Shown: positions 1-6,202 of the stretch, piece after piece
Numbering within the stretch: the stretch's first letter is position 1
Layout: each line of letters starts with the position of its first letter
Made by a program: the position numbers and the translations under genes
Source: CAYLZN01 sp964387935
Lineage (GTDB): Bacteria; Acidobacteriota; Vicinamibacteria; Vicinamibacterales; JAFNAJ01
Assembly (NCBI GenBank): GCA_964387935.1
Contig: CAYLZN010000341.1
Location: 1 to 6,202, forward strand
Direction: 5' to 3'
Length of the DNA stretch: 6,202 nucleotides
The notes under the pieces: model-generated
Database searches by the model: none
Told to the model about the DNA's origin: nothing
Seen by the model: only the letters and a program-made list of their open reading frames with translations

Positions 1-114
1 CGACGCCGGACCGACGGTGGCCAGTCCCCGCGCGACGCCGGCGCCGACGGCGCCTCGCTCCCGCAGGACGAGGGCGGCGAGCCGCCCTCCCCAGAGTCGG
101 ACACGGATCGGTGA
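1..114 (+). CDS. C-terminal end of an upstream gene (partial, 5' end outside window)
   Basis: Reading frame 1 is open from the left edge to a TGA at 112-114 and gives 37 residues. They are rich in Gly, Asp, Pro, Ser and Glu, with no recognisable domain, so this looks like a disordered, acidic C-terminal tail. The main support is the junction: the stop overlaps the GTG start of the next gene in a GTGA arrangement, the same kind of coupling seen at the following junctions, so this frame is probably the preceding gene of the same operon. Nothing in the visible part says what it does; a polysaccharide gene is likely from context alone. The other open frame here, starting at 17, gives an Arg-rich low-complexity product and runs 145 bases into the next gene, so it was not called. 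Confidence 0.55.
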   Translation, partial: RRRTDGGQSPRDAGADGASLPQDEGGEPPSPESDTDR

Positions 115-1445
115 AGCTCGCGGTCGTCGTCCAGCGCTACGGCGCCGACATCAACGGCGGCGCCGAACTGCACGCCCGCTACATCGCCGAGCGACTTCGC
201 GGGCATCACGAGGTGGAGGTCCTGACCACCTGCGCGGTCGATTACGTGACCTGGCGTAACGACCGGGCGGCGGGCACCGAGACCGTCAACGGCCTCACGG
301 TCCGCCGGTTTCCCGTGGCACGCGAGCGTGTCCCGGAGGATTTCGGGCGCCGGTCGACGCTCGTGTTCGACCACGAGCACTCCGTGGCCGACGAACTCGC
401 GTGGCTCGACAGCGAGGGGCCCGCCAGCCCGGCGCTCGTGCGCTTCCTCCGCGATCACGAGTCGTCGTACGACTATTTCCTGTTCTTCAGCTTCCGGTAC
501 CACCACGCATACCACGGCGCGAGGGCCGTGGCCCGCCGGGCGCTGCTCGTGCCGACGGCGGAGCGCGATCCGGCCGTGGGCGTGCGCATCTTCGCGCCGA
601 TCTTCCGGGGCGTGCGCGCGATCATGTACAACTCGTTCGAGGAGCGCCGCATGATCCAGGCGGTCGCCGGCACGCGCGACACGCCGGGTGTGGTGGTGGG
701 CGTCGGCTCGGAGATCCCGGGATCGACCGATCCGGATCGGTTCCGCCGGGCCTTCGGCCTGCGCGGGCCGCTGGTGATCTACGTGGGCCGCATCGACGAG
801 AACAAGGGGTGCCCGGAGCTCTTCACCTTCTTTCAGCACTATGTGAGGATCCGGCGCAGCGCCCTGACGCTGGTGCTCATCGGCAACTCGATCCTGAAGG
901 TCCCGGACCATCCGCAGATCAGGCACCTCGGGTTCCTGCCGGACCGGGACAAGTTCGATGGCATCGCGGCGGCCGAGGCCCTGATCATGCCCTCCTATTT
1001 CGAGAGCCTCTCGATGGTGGCGCTCGAGGCGTGGGCGCTCGGCCGGCCCGTGATCGCGAACGGACACTGCGAAGTCCTGCGGGGCCAGTGCATCCGCAGC
1101 AACGCCGGCCTGTACTACGAGACGTTCGAGGAGTTCGCGGCCACGCTCGACATGCTGGAGAGCCACCGCGCCCTGAAGGCCGCGCTGGGCCTCAACGGCC
1201 GCGCGTACTTCGCGCGTCACTACGCGTGGCCCGTCATCGAGCGCAAATACCTGGACATGCTCGAACTCCTCAGGCGCCAGGAGCACGACGGCGCTCCCCT
1301 GCCCGCCCTCGAGGCCATGCCCGGCTGGTTCGCCCGGCGGCGCCGCAACGTTCCGCCCGCCCGCGACGTCCTCGCGGGTCTTCCGGAGGGCCCGGTGCTG
1401 CCGTCGAAATCGACCCAGTCCCGTCCGTCGAGGCGTGCGTCGTGA
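111..1445 (+). CDS. GT4-like glycosyltransferase, type A (first copy)
   Basis: This 444-residue GT-B fold protein probably transfers a sugar from a nucleotide-sugar donor to a growing surface glycan on the cytoplasmic side of the membrane. The N-terminal domain (about 1-200) opens with VVVQRYG and a GGAE loop at 16-19. The C-terminal donor domain has GRIDENK at 226-232 (Arg227 and Lys232 in the phosphate-binding positions) and the EX7E pair Glu298/Glu306 in FESLSMVALE, typical of retaining GT4 enzymes. No signal peptide or membrane helix is seen. The GTG start at 111 is chosen because it aligns the N-terminus exactly with the ATG-started paralog at 3735; its ribosome-binding site is weak. It overlaps the upstream stop by 4 bp and the next start by 1 bp. 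Residues from about 391 to 444 form a Pro/Arg-rich tail that the paralog lacks. Family is well supported; donor and acceptor are unknown. Confidence 0.92.
   Translation: MKLAVVVQRYGADINGGAELHARYIAERLRGHHEVEVLTTCAVDYVTWRNDRAAGTETVNGLTVRRFPVARERVPEDFGRRSTLVFDHEHSVADELAWLDSEGPASPALVRFLRDHESSYDYFLFFSFRYHHAYHGARAVARRALLVPTAERDPAVGVRIFAPIFRGVRAIMYNSFEERRMIQAVAGTRDTPGVVVGVGSEIPGSTDPDRFRRAFGLRGPLVIYVGRIDENKGCPELFTFFQHYVRIRRSALTLVLIGNSILKVPDHPQIRHLGFLPDRDKFDGIAAAEALIMPSYFESLSMVALEAWALGRPVIANGHCEVLRGQCIRSNAGLYYETFEEFAATLDMLESHRALKAALGLNGRAYFARHYAWPVIERKYLDMLELLRRQEHDGAPLPALEAMPGWFARRRRNVPPARDVLAGLPEGPVLPSKSTQSRPSRRAS
1430..1433 (+). promoter_or_regulatory. Possible ribosome-binding site for the second glycosyltransferase
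   Basis: GAGG lies 11 bases before the ATG at 1445, inside the end of the preceding gene. The spacing is rather long, so reinitiation after the overlapping TGA may matter as much. It supports the ATG at 1445 over earlier in-frame codons, which would lie inside the preceding gene. Confidence 0.4.
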
Positions 1446-2677
1446 TGGCACCGGCTCGACCGCAGGTCCACCAGGTGCTGGCCACGCTCGGCTACGGCGA
1501 CGCCATTGGCCACGAGGTCCTGGGCATCCAGCGCGTGCTGCGTCGCGCCGGGTACGCATCCGACATCTTCGTCGAGACGGCCGACTACCGGCTCGAGCAC
1601 CTGACGCGCGACTACCGGGATCTCGTCGGGATCAGTCACCCGGACAACGTCCTCGTGCATCACTTCTCGATTGGATCGCGCGCCTCGCGCGTCGCCTACG
1701 CGCTGCCCGACAGGATGGCGCTGGTCTACCACAACATCACGCCCCCCGAGTACTTCGTGGGCGTGCATCCCGTGCTGGTGCAGCAGTGCTTCATGGGCCG
1801 CCGGGAGCTGCGGGCCTACGTGCGGCGCGTGCTGCTGGCCCTCGGCGATTCCGAGTACAACCGCCAGGAACTCGAGAGCGCCGGGTTCCCCCGCACCGGC
1901 GTCCTGCCGGTCGTCCCGGACTTCTCCCACCTCGACGGCCCGAAGGACCCCTTCGTGGCGGAGCAGTTCGACGATGCGTGGACGAACGTCGCGTTTGTCG
2001 GACGGGTGATCCCGAACAAGAAGTTCGAGGATCTGATCCGGATCTTCCACGCCTACAAGACCCGCTACAACCCGTATTCCCGGCTGCTGCTCGTGGGCTC
2101 GTTCGCCGGGTTCGACCTCTATTTCGCGATGCTGCAGGATCTCGTCGCGCGCCTCCGCACGCCGGACGTGTACTTCCTCGGTCACGTGCGGAACGAGGAA
2201 CTGCGGGCCCTGTACGACGTGGTGGACGTCTTCCTCTGCGCCAGCGAGCACGAAGGGTTCTGCGTCCCGCTCATCGAGTCGTTCTACAAGCGGATTCCCG
2301 TCATCGCGTACGCCGCGTCGGCTGTGCCCGCCACCATGGACGGCGGGGGGCTGCTGTACACGACGAAGGACCCGTTCGAGGTCGCCCATCTCATCGATGC
2401 GATCGTCCGGGACCCTGACCTCGAGGACCGCATCGTTCGCGCACAGGACGCGGCGCTCGACCGGCTCCGGGCCAGGGACTTCGAACGGACCCTGCTCGGA
2501 TTCGTCGAGCAGGTCCGCGAGCTGCCCGCGCCTGCACATCCGGTGGCCGACGTCTGGGACCAGTATCGCCTCGTCGAGCAACTGGCTGAACTGCGCCGGG
2601 GACGTCCGGCAGCCTTCCGGGCGCTGCCCGAAGAGCCGGCGGGCACCGGCGTGGGGGACCCAGAGGGCACACCATGA
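1445..2677 (+). CDS. GT4-like glycosyltransferase, type B (first copy)
   Basis: This is a 410-residue GT-B glycosyltransferase of the kind found in exopolysaccharide and O-antigen clusters. The N-terminal domain begins with a VHQ motif (8-10), then GDAIG (18-22), YHNITPPEYF (95-104) and GDSEYNRQEL (134-143). The donor domain has FVGRVIPNKK (184-193; Arg187 and Lys192 in the phosphate-binding positions) and the EX7E pair Glu270/Glu278 in EGFCVPLIE. No signal peptide or membrane segment is visible. The frame is open far upstream, but the ATG at 1445 is chosen because the homology to the next gene begins just after it and because it overlaps the preceding stop as TGATG. After about residue 358 comes a 50-residue tail with a charged stretch, WDQYRLVEQLAELRRGR, then Pro/Gly-rich sequence, absent from the paralog downstream. 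Donor and acceptor cannot be assigned. Confidence 0.92.
   Translation: MAPARPQVHQVLATLGYGDAIGHEVLGIQRVLRRAGYASDIFVETADYRLEHLTRDYRDLVGISHPDNVLVHHFSIGSRASRVAYALPDRMALVYHNITPPEYFVGVHPVLVQQCFMGRRELRAYVRRVLLALGDSEYNRQELESAGFPRTGVLPVVPDFSHLDGPKDPFVAEQFDDAWTNVAFVGRVIPNKKFEDLIRIFHAYKTRYNPYSRLLLVGSFAGFDLYFAMLQDLVARLRTPDVYFLGHVRNEELRALYDVVDVFLCASEHEGFCVPLIESFYKRIPVIAYAASAVPATMDGGGLLYTTKDPFEVAHLIDAIVRDPDLEDRIVRAQDAALDRLRARDFERTLLGFVEQVRELPAPAHPVADVWDQYRLVEQLAELRRGRPAAFRALPEEPAGTGVGDPEGTP
2662..2667 (+). promoter_or_regulatory. Ribosome-binding site for the third glycosyltransferase
   Basis: AGAGGG lies six bases before the ATG at 2674, inside the last codons of the preceding gene. It is a good Shine-Dalgarno match and fixes the start that gives the ATGA stop-start overlap. 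Confidence 0.6.
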
Positions 2678-3738
2678 TCGTTCACCAGTGGGTGCCTGCG
2701 GCACACAAGGGGGACGCCATCGGCGACAGCGCCCGTCAGGTGCGGACCCTGCTGCGGGAACTCGGGCACGAGTCCGAGCTGTTTGCGGCGACGATCGACG
2801 ACGAGCTGCGCGGCGACGTCCGGCCGGTGGGCGACCCGGCGGCCCGGGGCGGGGACATCACCATCTTCCACTACGCCCTCCCGTCCTCACTCACGGCGGA
2901 GTTCGCGCGGTTGCCCGGCGGGCGCGTGCTGCAGTACCACAACATCACGCCCGCCCACTTCTTCGCGCCGTTCTCTCCGATGATGTTCCGGCTGGCGGTC
3001 CTCGGGCGTCGCGAGCTCGCCTCTCTGGTCGGCCACGTGGACCTGGCCCTCGGAGACTCGGAGTACAACCGCCAGGAGCTCCACGATCTCGGCTTCGCGC
3101 CCACCGGCGTGTGCCCGATCGCCGTGGACACCGACAGGCTCACGTCGGCCCCGCGACAGCCGGGGCTCGAGCACGCGCTCCGCGATGGCCTCGACAACTT
3201 CCTGTTCGTCGGCCGCATCGCCCCGAACAAGAGGATCGAGGATCACATCCGGCTGGGGGAGTTCTACAAGCGGTACGTCGATCTCGACTACCGCTTCGTC
3301 TTCGTCGGCAAGACCGATGCGGTGCCCTCCTACTACGCGACCATTCGCGCGCTCATGCTCGAGTACCGGATGCCGCCGGACCGCTTCTTGTTCACCGGTC
3401 CTGTCCCCGACGCGGACCTCGCCACGTACTACCGGACGGCGTCGGTCTACCTGTCGCTGAGCGAGCACGAGGGGTTCTGCGTCCCGCTGGTCGAGGCCAT
3501 GACCATGGACGTGCCCGTCCTCGCGTATGCTGCAGGAGCGGTGCCCGAGACGCTCGGCGGGGCCGGGCTCCTCTTCAGCCCCAAGGACCTGGAGTACGCC
3601 GCGGAGGCGCTTGCGGCGCTCGCCCGCGACGAGCCCCTGCGGGCGCGGGTCATCGAGGGACAGCGGGCGCGCCGACGGGAGTTCGGCCGCACGCAGCTCG
3701 TGAACGGCATCACCAGGCTCCTGGAGCCCTTCGCATGA
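2674..3738 (+). CDS. GT4-like glycosyltransferase, type B' (second copy)
   Basis: This 354-residue GT-B transferase is a compact paralog of the gene just upstream. It keeps the same landmarks in order: VHQ (3-5), GDAIG (13-17), YHNITPAHFF (88-97), GDSEYNRQEL (127-136), FVGRIAPNK (178-186; Arg181 and Lys186) and the EX7E pair Glu266/Glu274 in EGFCVPLVE. It then has the usual AYAAGAVPET segment after the catalytic motif (284-293). The protein ends soon after the last helix of the fold and has no tail. No export signal is visible, so it should act in the cytoplasm at the membrane face. Its ATG overlaps the upstream TGA by 4 bp and its own TGA overlaps the next ATG by 4 bp. It probably adds a sugar in the same glycan pathway, perhaps a related linkage to its neighbour; specificity is unknown. 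Confidence 0.93.
   Translation: MIVHQWVPAAHKGDAIGDSARQVRTLLRELGHESELFAATIDDELRGDVRPVGDPAARGGDITIFHYALPSSLTAEFARLPGGRVLQYHNITPAHFFAPFSPMMFRLAVLGRRELASLVGHVDLALGDSEYNRQELHDLGFAPTGVCPIAVDTDRLTSAPRQPGLEHALRDGLDNFLFVGRIAPNKRIEDHIRLGEFYKRYVDLDYRFVFVGKTDAVPSYYATIRALMLEYRMPPDRFLFTGPVPDADLATYYRTASVYLSLSEHEGFCVPLVEAMTMDVPVLAYAAGAVPETLGGAGLLFSPKDLEYAAEALAALARDEPLRARVIEGQRARRREFGRTQLVNGITRLLEPFA
3723..3726 (+). promoter_or_regulatory. Ribosome-binding site for the fourth glycosyltransferase
   Basis: GGAG lies eight bases before the ATG at 3735, within the end of the preceding gene. It decides the start: the same frame is open back to about 2397, but that upstream part is a shadow of the two type B genes. 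Confidence 0.6.
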
Positions 3739-5024
3739 GAGTAGCCTTCATCGTCCAGCGCTACGGCACGGAGATCCTCGGCGGGTCCGAGTACCACTGC
3801 CGGCTGGTGGCCGAGCGCCTTGCGGATCGCCACGAGGTGGACGTGCTGACCACCTGCGCGCGCGACTACATCACCTGGAAGAACGAGTATCCCGAGGGCA
3901 TGGACCGGATTCGCGGGGTCAACGTGCGCCGCTTCGCGACGAGCGAGCCCCGCGACATCGACGAGTTCAACCGCTACTCGGACTGGATCTTCCACTACTC
4001 CCACACGGCCGACGACGAGCTCACGTGGCTCCGGAAACAGGGCCCGTGGGCGCCGGGACTGCTGGAGTATCTCGAGCGCCACCAGCAGCAGTACGACGTC
4101 CTCATCTTCTTCACCTACCTCTACGCCCCGACGGTCCTCGGCCTGAAGATCGCCCCGCACAAGAGCCTGCTGGTGCCGACGGCGCACGACGAGCCGGCCA
4201 TCCGGCTGGATCTGTATCGCGGCGTGTTCGGCGCCCCCGCAGCCATCGCCTACAACACCGAGGTCGAGCGGCGCTTCCTGCGGGAGACGTTCGACATCCA
4301 GGGCGTGGCGGAAGAGGTCGTCGGGTGCGGCGTGGAGCTGCCCGAAGCGATCGGGCGGACCCCGGTCTCGAACGACGACCAGCCGCACGGGCTCGAGGTC
4401 AATCGCGACGAGGACGCGGAGCGCGACGCGGCGGCCGAAGAGATCGAGCAGGGACGGTTCCGGGTCGGCGGGCGTGGCACGGTTTTCCGGCGACGACATC
4501 GCCTGCCGGAGTCGTTCGTGCTCTACGGCGGGCGCATCGATCCCGGAAAGGGCTGCGAACAGCTCATCGAGTACTTCAGCACCTTCGTCGCGGGGGGTGG
4601 GGATGCCACGCTCGTGCTGATGGGCGTCAAGTTCATGCCCATCCCGCAGGAGCCCTGGCTGCGGTTCGCGGGCCTGCTGTCCGAACAGGAACGGCTCCAC
4701 GCCCTCGAGGCCGCCACCGTCGTCGCCGTGCCCTCCCCCTTCGAGAGCCTGTCGCTCCTGGCGCTCGAGGCGTTCTCCGTGGGCACGCCGGTCCTGGCCA
4801 GCGCGCGGAGCGAGGTGCTGGTCGATCACTGCCATCGCAGCAACGCGGGACTCTACTACGGCGACCGCGACGAGTTCGTGGAGACGTTGAGCCTGCTGAT
4901 GGCCGACGTGCGCCTCCGTCGTACCCTGGGCCGGAACGGGCGCGAGTACGTGCGGAAGCACTACCGCTGGGACATCATCCTGAGCAAGTACGACCGGCTG
5001 ATGTCTAGGATCCGCTCCCGGTAG
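3735..5024 (+). CDS. GT4-like glycosyltransferase, type A' with hinge insertion
   Basis: This 429-residue GT-B transferase is a paralog of the gene at 111. The first 200 residues of both align without net gap (FIVQRYG at 5-11, GGSE at 16-19, VLTTC at 37-41, LLVPTA at 145-150, VGCG at 196-199). The donor domain has GGRIDPGKG (265-273; Arg267 and Lys272), the EX7E pair Glu337/Glu345 in FESLSLLALE, and RSNAGLYY at 368-375, also shared with the first gene. Between the two domains, at roughly 205-258, it carries about 40 more residues than the paralog, acidic first and basic later, so it may form an extra loop or a binding surface. It ends without the paralog's tail. The ATG overlaps the upstream stop as ATGA. 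Its last 20 bases overlap the convergent regulator gene. Its role is presumably sugar transfer in surface polysaccharide assembly; the sugar is unknown. Confidence 0.92.
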   Translation: MRVAFIVQRYGTEILGGSEYHCRLVAERLADRHEVDVLTTCARDYITWKNEYPEGMDRIRGVNVRRFATSEPRDIDEFNRYSDWIFHYSHTADDELTWLRKQGPWAPGLLEYLERHQQQYDVLIFFTYLYAPTVLGLKIAPHKSLLVPTAHDEPAIRLDLYRGVFGAPAAIAYNTEVERRFLRETFDIQGVAEEVVGCGVELPEAIGRTPVSNDDQPHGLEVNRDEDAERDAAAEEIEQGRFRVGGRGTVFRRRHRLPESFVLYGGRIDPGKGCEQLIEYFSTFVAGGGDATLVLMGVKFMPIPQEPWLRFAGLLSEQERLHALEAATVVAVPSPFESLSLLALEAFSVGTPVLASARSEVLVDHCHRSNAGLYYGDRDEFVETLSLLMADVRLRRTLGRNGREYVRKHYRWDIILSKYDRLMSRIRSR

Positions 5025-6202
5025 GCCTGGGACCGGCCGCGCCGCCTCCGTCAGCGGCGCCGCCTTCGGCGGGGTCGGCCGCCTCCGACGCAACCCCGAC
5101 GTCGCTGCCGCCCGCGGACGGCCGCCGCGGCCGGCGGGGCCGGATATCGTACCGCTTGATCATCTCGTTGAGCGTCGTCGGCGTGATGTGGAGCAGCTCC
5201 GCCGCGCGCTTCTGCACGCCGCCCGCGGCCTCGAGCGTGGATTCGATCAGGCGCCGCTCGAAGTCGCCGATGACCTCCTTCAGGGGGATGCCCTCGGGAG
5301 GCAGCGTGATGTGCGGGATCTGGAACGGACGCGTCGCGCGCACGTGCTCGGGCACGAGATCCGGGCCGATCGAATCGCCGGAACACAGAACGACCGCCCG
5401 CTCGATCACGTTCTCGAGCTCGCGGACGTTGCCGGGCCAGTCGTACTCCGCCAGCAAGTCGAGGGCCTCCGGCGTGAGTTCCAGACCGGCCTTGTTGTTC
5501 TCCTCGCCGTACTTGTCGAGGAAGTGCTGCGCGAGGATCGGGATGTCGTCCTTCCGATCGCGAAGGGGGGGCAGCGTGATCGTGATGACGTGGAGCCGGT
5601 AGTACAGGTCCTCCCGGAACCGGCCTTCCTCCATCATCCGTTTCAGGTCCACGTTCGTGGCGGCGATGATGCGGACGTCGACCTTGATGTTCTCCACGCC
5701 GCCCAGGCGCATGAACTCGCGCTCCTGGATCACGCGAAGGAGCTTGCCCTGGGTCTCGAGCGGCACGTTGCCGATCTCGTCGAAGAAGATGCTGCCCTTG
5801 TCCGCGATCTCGAACAGCCCCTTTTTCGGGTACACGGCGCCGGTGAATGCGCCCTTGACGTGGCCGAAGAGGTTCGACTCCAGCAGGTCCGGCGGCAGGC
5901 TGCCCGAGTTGACCGTGACGAACGGCCGATCGGCGCGCGTCGAGTTGGTGTGCAGCGCCCGCGCGACGAGCTCCTTGCCGGTGCCGCTCTCGCCGTACAC
6001 GAGGATCGTCGATCGGCTCGGGGCGGCCTGGATGACGAGGTCGAACACCTGGCGCATCCGGGGGCTGCGTCCGATGATGTTGCCGAAGCGGGCGGTGCCG
6101 GCCTGCAGGTTCTGCTTGAGGGTCTTGTTCTCGCTGACGAGCCGGCTGCGCTCGACGGCGTTGCGCAGCACGACCAGCACCTCGTCGTTCTTGAAGGGCT
6201 TG
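5005..6202 (-). CDS. NtrC-family sigma-54-dependent response regulator (partial, N-terminus outside window)
   Basis: A two-component transcription activator that would drive RNA polymerase-sigma-54 promoters by ATP hydrolysis. The visible part is 398 residues. It opens at the right edge with KPFKNDE, the Lys-Pro-Phe end of a receiver domain, so the GTG at 6180 is internal and the phospho-acceptor Asp lies beyond the edge. Counting from the Val at 6180: a helical linker (1-30), then the AAA+ domain with Walker A GESGTGKE (63-70), an intact GAFTGA sigma-54 contact loop (110-115; bases 5836-5853), Walker B GSIFFDEIG (129-137), arginine-finger region FREDLYYRL (188-196) and sensor II WPGNVREL (248-255). 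A Fis-type helix-turn-helix follows (about 308-346). The last 45 residues are Pro/Arg- then Ala/Gly-rich and probably disordered. No sensor kinase is visible. It may control polysaccharide genes, but only its position suggests this. Confidence 0.95.
   Translation of the reverse strand, partial: KPFKNDEVLVVLRNAVERSRLVSENKTLKQNLQAGTARFGNIIGRSPRMRQVFDLVIQAAPSRSTILVYGESGTGKELVARALHTNSTRADRPFVTVNSGSLPPDLLESNLFGHVKGAFTGAVYPKKGLFEIADKGSIFFDEIGNVPLETQGKLLRVIQEREFMRLGGVENIKVDVRIIAATNVDLKRMMEEGRFREDLYYRLHVITITLPPLRDRKDDIPILAQHFLDKYGEENNKAGLELTPEALDLLAEYDWPGNVRELENVIERAVVLCSGDSIGPDLVPEHVRATRPFQIPHITLPPEGIPLKEVIGDFERRLIESTLEAAGGVQKRAAELLHITPTTLNEMIKRYDIRPRRPRRPSAGGSDVGVASEAADPAEGGAADGGGAAGPRPTGSGS

Noticed and set aside
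401..1444. Upstream in-frame extension of the second transferase
   Set aside because: The frame is open from 401, but this part lies out of frame inside the first transferase and gives Arg/Pro/Gly-rich sequence without homology. The conserved protein begins at the ATG at 1445.
1220..2704. Long open frame on the - strand opposite the first two transferases
   Set aside because: It lies antisense to well-supported genes, its translation is low-complexity and Arg/Val/Glu-rich with no domain, and long antisense open frames are expected where third codon positions are nearly all G or C.
2397..3734. Upstream in-frame extension of the fourth transferase, suggesting a fusion protein
   Set aside because: The sequence before 3735 is a shadow of the type B genes in another frame. 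Homology to the first transferase begins exactly at the ATG at 3735, which has a good ribosome-binding site.
4475..4490. TGGCACG resembling the -24 element of a sigma-54 promoter
   Set aside because: The matching -12 TGC element is missing at the required spacing (TCC instead), and the site is inside the fourth transferase. A similar TGGCACG near 316 also lacks a -12 element.
5060..5072. Hairpin CCGCC-TTC-GGCGG as a terminator between the convergent genes
   Set aside because: The stem is only five pairs, no T-run follows on either strand, and it lies in the Gly/Ala-rich coding tail of the regulator, where such repeats arise from codon use.
3447..5093. Long open frame on the - strand opposite the third and fourth transferases
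   Set aside because: It is antisense to two conserved enzymes and crosses into the regulator in another frame. No recognisable motif is present; it is a GC-driven shadow.
6178..6180. GTG as the start codon of the regulator
   Set aside because: The frame continues to the window edge and encodes KPFKNDE, the conserved end of a receiver domain, so the true start is outside the window.

Overview
The window is very GC-rich coding DNA with almost no non-coding space. It holds a run of genes on the + strand facing one gene on the - strand. The base composition, strong G/C at third codon positions and the style of the sigma-54 activator suggest a high-GC soil-type bacterium. Acidobacteriota (Vicinamibacteria-like) is my best guess, from family resemblance only and without a marker gene; a deltaproteobacterial or similar lineage is possible.

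Layout. Bases 1-114 are the end of an upstream gene with a disordered tail. Then come four consecutive GT-B fold, family-4-like glycosyltransferases (111-1445, 1445-2677, 2674-3738, 3735-5024). The junctions are GTGA, TGATG, ATGA and ATGA, so all five genes are translationally coupled and look like one transcript that starts upstream of the window. No promoter, RNA gene, mobile element or CRISPR array is visible. From 5005 to the right edge, on the - strand, lies an NtrC-type sigma-54-dependent response regulator. Its receiver domain is cut off by the window edge, and its 3' end overlaps the last glycosyltransferase by 20 bp.

How it fits together. The four transferases belong to two paralogous types in the order A-B-B'-A'. 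Type A (first and fourth genes) starts with a VQRYG motif and has an ESLS version of the EX7E catalytic motif. Type B (second and third) has the GDAIG, YHNITP and GDSEYNRQEL motifs and an EGFC version of EX7E. Such a set would build several linkages of an extracellular or surface polysaccharide (capsule, exopolysaccharide or O-antigen type) on the cytoplasmic face of the membrane; the sugars cannot be told from sequence. The neighbouring regulator is a plausible but unproven controller. No polymerase, flippase or sugar-nucleotide enzyme is present in the window.

I see no clear new system. The most distinctive points are the mirror-like A-B-B'-A' paralog order, a 40-residue charged insertion in the hinge of the fourth transferase, C-terminal tails found only on the first A and first B, and the convergent overlap with the regulator.
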